From: an uncultured Lachnospiraceae bacterium
GTDB lineage: Bacteria; Bacillota; Clostridia; Lachnospirales; Lachnospiraceae
NCBI GenBank assembly: GCA_902476645.1
Contig: CABSEG010000037.1
Span: 1-26,106, forward strand
Direction of reading: 5' to 3'
DNA: 26,106 bases
In this document: piece by piece, positions 22,798 through 26,106 of the stretch
Position numbering within the stretch: the first letter of the stretch is position 1
Layout of the letters: each line of letters begins with the position of its first letter
Program-made: the position numbers and the translations under genes
The notes under the pieces: model-generated
Told to the model about the DNA's origin: nothing
Databases searched by the model: none
What the model saw: only the letters and a program-made list of their open reading frames with translations

Positions 22798-23160
22798 TTA
22801 CTCTGTGAAACCCTTCTGCCTCGCTCTTTCCAGAGAAGCCTGTTTCGTGTAATCCATAGCCTGGGCGCAGGTCAGATCATTCAGTCCAAACACCCGCTTT
22901 GTTCCTCCAAGCTCCACAAGCTGCACTTCCTTCTCTTCCCCCGGCTCAAAACGCACCGAGGTGCCGGAGGGGATATCCAGGTGATATCCGTAAGCCTGGC
23001 TTCTGTCAAACTTCAGACAGCGGTTCACCTCAAAGAAGTGGAAATGAGAACCCACCTGCACGGGTCTGTCCCCCGTATTGGCCACAGTCAGCGTCATGGT
23101 CTTCCTTCCCTCATTCAGGGTAATCTCTCTGTCCAATGGTAAAATTTCTCCGATTTTCAT
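22798..23160 (-). CDS. ureB: Urease beta subunit
   Basis: About 120 residues from the ATG at 23158-23160 (MKIGEILPLDREITLN), which has the near-perfect RBS TAAGGAGGAATT; the first T-A-A of that stretch is the stop of ureA, so the two are coupled. The frame stays open ten codons further upstream inside ureA, without support. It forms part of the urease trimer with UreA and UreC. Signatures are GSHFHFFEVN and YGYHLDIPSGTSVRFEPGE, with LVELGGTKRVFGLNDL near the C-terminus. Confidence 0.97.
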   Translation of the reverse strand: MKIGEILPLDREITLNEGRKTMTLTVANTGDRPVQVGSHFHFFEVNRCLKFDRSQAYGYHLDIPSGTSVRFEPGEEKEVQLVELGGTKRVFGLNDLTCAQAMDYTKQASLERARQKGFTE

Positions 23161-23173
23161 GCTCAATTCCTCC

Positions 23174-23476
23174 TTACTGTATGGGATCATGAACGGTTAC
23201 CAGCTTCGTTCCGTCCGGAAACGTGGCCTCCACCTGCACTTCATGAACCATGTCTGCCACGCCTTCCATTACCTCATCCTTTTTCAGGATTTCCCTGCCA
23301 AGCGCCATCAGCTCCACCACTTCTTTTCCGTCTCTGGCAAGCTCCAAAAGCTCGGAGCTTATGTAGGCCACAGCTTCCACATAGTTTAACTTCAATCCCC
23401 TGTCTTTTCTCTCCTTCGCCAGGGTCCCGGCCATGTGGAGCATCAATTTCTCCTGTTCCTTCGGATTCAATCGCAT
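23174..23476 (-). CDS. ureA: Urease gamma subunit
   Basis: 100 residues, the usual UreA length, first gene of the urease operon. It packs with UreB and UreC to form the holoenzyme. Typical segments are MRLNPKEQEKLMLHMAGTLAKERKDRGLKLNYVEA (split by no gap), then VADMVHEVQVEATFPDGTKLVTVHDPI at the C-terminus. AAGGAGGAATTTTT precedes the ATG. About 50 bases upstream of this RBS lies a terminator-like hairpin in the mRNA leader, suggesting conditional read-through. Confidence 0.98.
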   Translation of the reverse strand: MRLNPKEQEKLMLHMAGTLAKERKDRGLKLNYVEAVAYISSELLELARDGKEVVELMALGREILKKDEVMEGVADMVHEVQVEATFPDGTKLVTVHDPIQ

Positions 23477-23525
23477 AAAAATTCCTCCTTAATGTTTGTG
23501 TAACATATCTGAAAATTTTACATAC

Positions 23526-23568
23526 AAAAAAAGGAGACAATGAACGTCATTTCGACTTCATTGTCTCC
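23526..23568 (-). terminator. Intrinsic-terminator-like hairpin in the ureA leader (candidate attenuator)
   Basis: On the minus strand a perfect 12-bp stem (23533-23544 with 23557-23568, GGAGACAATGAA side) with a 12-base loop is followed by seven T residues (23526-23532). It begins only about five bases after the expected transcription start and about 50 bases before the ureA ATG. It should end most transcripts from the ure promoter, as well as any read-through from the gene at 23681-24514, unless an antitermination mechanism acts. No promoter was found between the hairpin and ureA. Confidence 0.85.
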
Positions 23569-23579
23569 AATTGCTGCTT

Positions 23580-23608
23580 ATTATATCAACATCCGTTTTT
23601 CTTGTCAA
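23580..23608 (-). promoter_or_regulatory. Consensus sigma-A promoter of the urease operon
   Basis: TTGACA (23603-23608) and TATAAT (23580-23585) on the minus strand, both perfect, with 17-base spacing. Start near 23573. Such a strong core promoter suggests that control is exerted after initiation, by the hairpin directly downstream. Confidence 0.9.
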
Positions 23609-23680
23609 CCATTCTTTTCCATAGCTAACAGGAGTTCTAAACAACTTTGAAAGAATTTTTTTCCTCATTTGCACTCCATT

Positions 23681-24514
23681 TTATTTGACAAATGACATAT
23701 TTTCTGCAAGCCAATGTTGGATTTTTATAACATTTACCTCCAATAATTCAGCAATCGTTTCATCCGAATAACCTCTTTTATGCATGTTCAGAGCCGTCTT
23801 TTTCGCCTGCTCCTCTTCTCCTTCTCTGTAAATCTTCTCGCTGATTTCACACATGATATCATAGCCTCCTTCCTCACATTTTAAAAAATGAACCCGCTTT
23901 GACAGCTCTCCTTGACTCATATCATTCGGATCAGCAGTTTTAAAATAGCGCATCAGCTTAGCCATTTCCGTTCCATCATCTACGGAAGCATTCACATACA
24001 AAATATGCTGTCCGTCATCGTAAGGTATATCTGTATTTCTAAAGAATTTCTCAACTGGATAGGTTGCGTATCCAGCCTTCCATAAATCTGTTTCGCTAAT
24101 ATAAATAATATACACATCCGAAAGTTCCGAATACGTTTTCCCCTTCATTAAAAATTCACTATCTATTATGGCTCCATAAAACCTGGTACGCTTGGCATGG
24201 TCAATGGCATCTGTCCTTTGTATTTCTATGTTATAAAGTTTTCTATTATTATCTTCTGCCAGAATGTCTAAGATTGCATCGTGAGATGTAATTTTAGACA
24301 CACGATACTGGGTACGAATTTCCGTCACCACAAGATCCTTAACTCCTGTCAACACTCTTAATACGTGCTGACAAGCTCGTATATCATCTAACGCCACTGA
24401 CATAAATACATTACTTAAAAGATTAAACTGTCTGGCCTCAGCAACTAGCTGCTCTCGTCTTCGAATACGACTTGTCTGATCCTCTTTTAATTTTGTCCGC
24501 TGTACCTTACCCAT
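23681..24514 (-). CDS. Rpn/PDDEXK_2-family PD-(D/E)XK nuclease-like protein
   Basis: 277 residues. The family is annotated as recombination-promoting nuclease or putative transposase; members are widespread and often multi-copy in Clostridia. The nuclease core is HDAILDILAEDNNRKLYNIEIQ: Asp83, Glu97 and Gln99 form the D-ExQ site, and HAKRTRFYGAIID follows as the usual helix. The rest, LSDVYIIYISETDLW and a C-terminal helical stretch (YSDETIAELLEVNVIKIQHWL), also fits. CGGAGG precedes the ATG. No terminal inverted repeats or target duplications were seen, so there is no evidence of recent mobility. It has no terminator of its own before the ure promoter. Confidence 0.88.
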   Translation of the reverse strand: MGKVQRTKLKEDQTSRIRRREQLVAEARQFNLLSNVFMSVALDDIRACQHVLRVLTGVKDLVVTEIRTQYRVSKITSHDAILDILAEDNNRKLYNIEIQRTDAIDHAKRTRFYGAIIDSEFLMKGKTYSELSDVYIIYISETDLWKAGYATYPVEKFFRNTDIPYDDGQHILYVNASVDDGTEMAKLMRYFKTADPNDMSQGELSKRVHFLKCEEGGYDIMCEISEKIYREGEEEQAKKTALNMHKRGYSDETIAELLEVNVIKIQHWLAENMSFVK

Positions 24515-24694
24515 TTATAACCTCCGGTACCAACCGATACTACAAAATACTCTATTTCGTACAAATAATTCTTTCTATATTTTTATCTTACCATGAAGCA
24601 ATAAAGAACGCAAGCAGATCATTAAAATAATTTGTGATTTTATTTAATAATATGAGATTCATCTTTTGTTAAAATATGGATTTGGATGAGACGC

Positions 24695-24733
24695 AAAAAA
24701 CTCCTCTTCACGATACAAAGTGAAAAGGAGTTT
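24695..24733 (-). terminator. Intrinsic terminator of fprA
   Basis: A 14-position stem with one mismatch (24698-24711 with 24720-24733), an eight-base loop and a T6 tract on the minus strand (24695-24700, partly within the stem), 29 bases past the fprA stop. The stretch from here to 24515 is A/T-rich and may hold the promoter of the Rpn-family gene, but no convincing -35/-10 pair was seen. Confidence 0.88.
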
Positions 24734-24762
24734 CTTATTTTTTACCTTACAGAGCTGAATGA

Positions 24763-25971
24763 TCAGGATTCCTTCACAGCCTGTGCGATGGCTGCCGCCA
24801 GCTGTTCCAGAGCTTCCTCATCCCGCAAAGAGGATTTGATGGTGAGCTTCTCTCCAATCAGCTCCACGTTCTTCATCTCTCCCAGCTTCTCTGTGATTGC
24901 CTTTGCGCAGGTAGGAGCCCAGGTTCCGTTTTCGATCACGGCGACCTTTTTGTTCTGCACGTTCAACGCCTTCATGTCTGCCAGAAGGTTTTCCATCTTG
25001 GGGAAGATTCCGGCATTGTAGGTGGGTGATGCCAGAACGATCACCGGGAACTTGAAGGTTTCTGCGATCAGATAGGAGATATCTGTCTTGGAAACGTCAT
25101 ATGCGTGGATGTTATGGATTCCCTGTTCTGCCAGACGCATCACAAGGGCCGCAACGGCTGATTCGGTATTTCCGTAGATGGAGCCATAGAATACTGCAAC
25201 ACCCTGCTCCTCAGCCTCATATGCAGACCACTTCTGATACAGGTTCAGCACAAAGCCCAGATCCGTGCGCCAAACCGGTCCATGCAGGGGGCACAGCATC
25301 TGAATATCCAGGGTAGCTGCCTTTTTTAACACGGCCTGCACCTGAGCGCCATATTTTCCCACAATGTTTGTGTAATATCTTCTGGCATCCTGTACGAAGC
25401 TGTCTGCCTGATAGTCCATCTCGTCATTGAAAATGCGTCCGTCGTTGGTTCCGAAGGTTCCAAAGGCATCTGCGGAAAACAGAATCTTGTCAGTCTTATC
25501 GTAAGTCATCATAGCTTCCGGCCAATGCACCATGGGGGCAAGGACGAAGGTCAGCTTGTGCTTTCCAAGATCCAGCTCATCCCCTTCCTTCACCACGATC
25601 TTTCTTGATTCTTCAAGGGCCACGTTAAAAAACTGTGAGATCATCTGAAAACTCTTTGCATTTGTCACAATCTGAACGTCCGGATATCGGAAGAGCACCT
25701 CCCCGATCAGAGCGCAGTGATCCGGCTCCATATGGTTGACGATCAAATAGTCCAGACTTCTGCCCTCCAGCGCAGCCTCCAGGTTCTCAAAAAATTGCCT
25801 GCTCACAGAGGCATCCGCAGTGTCCAAAAGCGCCGTTTTCTCATCCTTAATTACGTACGCATTATACGAAACCCCTCTGTCAATGGGAAACATGTTTTCA
25901 AACAGCTCCAGACGTCTGTCATCTGCCCCCACATAAATGATATCCTGGTTTACTTTACGAATTGCAAACAT
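24763..25971 (-). CDS. fprA: FprA-family A-type flavoprotein (flavodiiron protein)
   Basis: About 402 residues from the ATG at 25969-25971, chosen because AAAGGCGG precedes it and homologues begin near this MFAIRKV; the frame is open 13 codons further upstream. It reduces oxygen to water and/or NO to N2O, protecting anaerobes. The N-terminal metallo-beta-lactamase-like domain carries the diiron ligands His80, Glu82 and Asp84 (HMEPDH, with His85), His149, Asp168 and His230. The C-terminal flavodoxin domain starts near 257 with the FMN loop YGSIYGNTES. There is no rubredoxin extension, so a separate electron donor is expected. It is terminated by the hairpin at 24695-24733. Confidence 0.96.
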   Translation of the reverse strand: MFAIRKVNQDIIYVGADDRRLELFENMFPIDRGVSYNAYVIKDEKTALLDTADASVSRQFFENLEAALEGRSLDYLIVNHMEPDHCALIGEVLFRYPDVQIVTNAKSFQMISQFFNVALEESRKIVVKEGDELDLGKHKLTFVLAPMVHWPEAMMTYDKTDKILFSADAFGTFGTNDGRIFNDEMDYQADSFVQDARRYYTNIVGKYGAQVQAVLKKAATLDIQMLCPLHGPVWRTDLGFVLNLYQKWSAYEAEEQGVAVFYGSIYGNTESAVAALVMRLAEQGIHNIHAYDVSKTDISYLIAETFKFPVIVLASPTYNAGIFPKMENLLADMKALNVQNKKVAVIENGTWAPTCAKAITEKLGEMKNVELIGEKLTIKSSLRDEEALEQLAAAIAQAVKES

Positions 25972-26106
25972 TTTCTTCCGCCTTTCTTCCCTTATCGGGT
26001 CTTCTTCCAAGACGGCAGGAGACGCCTTTGCGTATGCATCTTTCGCTGCCGTATTGCTCTTTGTATTTCATGGCAAGATAATCCTTGCCGACCGCCATTA
26101 TTTTAC
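25955..26106 (-). CDS. Partial open frame at the window edge, unrecognised
   Basis: A minus-strand frame open to the window edge ends at a TAA (25955-25957), 17 bases inside fprA. It reads KIMAVGKDYLAMKYKEQYG and continues to a C-terminus NVCNS; the fprA RBS lies inside it. It could be the 3' end of an upstream gene, or chance. Not recognised as any family. Confidence 0.2.
   Translation of the reverse strand, partial: KIMAVGKDYLAMKYKEQYGSERCIRKGVSCRLGRRPDKGRKAEENVCNS

Noticed and set aside
23681..24514. Rpn/PDDEXK_2 gene as a mobile element
   Set aside because: No terminal inverted repeats, target duplication or second transposase gene is visible, so it is listed as a gene only.

Overview
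The window suggests a low-to-mid GC anaerobic Firmicute of the class Clostridia, most likely Lachnospiraceae-like. This is inferred from an fhs (formate-tetrahydrofolate ligase) gene led by a THF riboswitch, an FprA-type flavodiiron protein, strong AGGAGG ribosome binding sites, TTGACA/TATAAT promoters and tightly overlapping genes. No tRNA, rRNA, CRISPR array, integrase or insertion sequence was seen.

Layout, left to right. (1) 1-1257: 5' part of fhs on the minus strand with its promoter, a THF riboswitch and a plausible terminator platform. (2) 1363-4497: a plus-strand YfhO-family membrane protein, then a convergent orphan BlaI/MecI-type repressor. (3) 4587-17755: an eleven-gene minus-strand operon for a surface glycan. 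In transcription order it encodes a GT4 and a GT2 glycosyltransferase, a stand-alone FLSRDGY/DxGWxGS-domain protein, a TagG-like permease and TagH-like ATPase, a HAD protein carrying the same FLSRDGY/DxGWxGS domain, two tandem sialyltransferase-like (CMP-sugar type) proteins, a GT2/degenerate-GT32 fusion, a KdsB-like CMP-ulosonate synthetase, and a DRE-TIM aldolase fused to a second Rossmann-like domain. (4) 17783-23608: a complete urease operon, ureABC-ureI-ureEFGD, with a consensus promoter followed at once by an intrinsic-terminator-like hairpin in the leader. (5) 23681-26106: a PD-(D/E)XK (Rpn/PDDEXK_2) protein, then fprA and a partial reading frame at the edge.

The most unusual region is 4587-10739. 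A Gram-positive operon carries a CMP-Kdo-synthetase-like enzyme, but no recognisable KdsA, NeuB or NeuC. Directly beside it are a pyruvate-aldolase-like DRE-TIM enzyme and two proteins with the EDG/HP/ST motifs of bacterial sialyltransferases. I infer a non-canonical route that makes, activates and transfers a 3-deoxy-2-ulosonic acid for a cell-wall glycan exported by a TagGH-type ABC transporter. Other points of interest are the urease leader hairpin, the apparent lack of a private promoter for the glycan operon behind the urease terminator, and a likely slippage-prone frame disruption between the two sialyltransferase-like genes.
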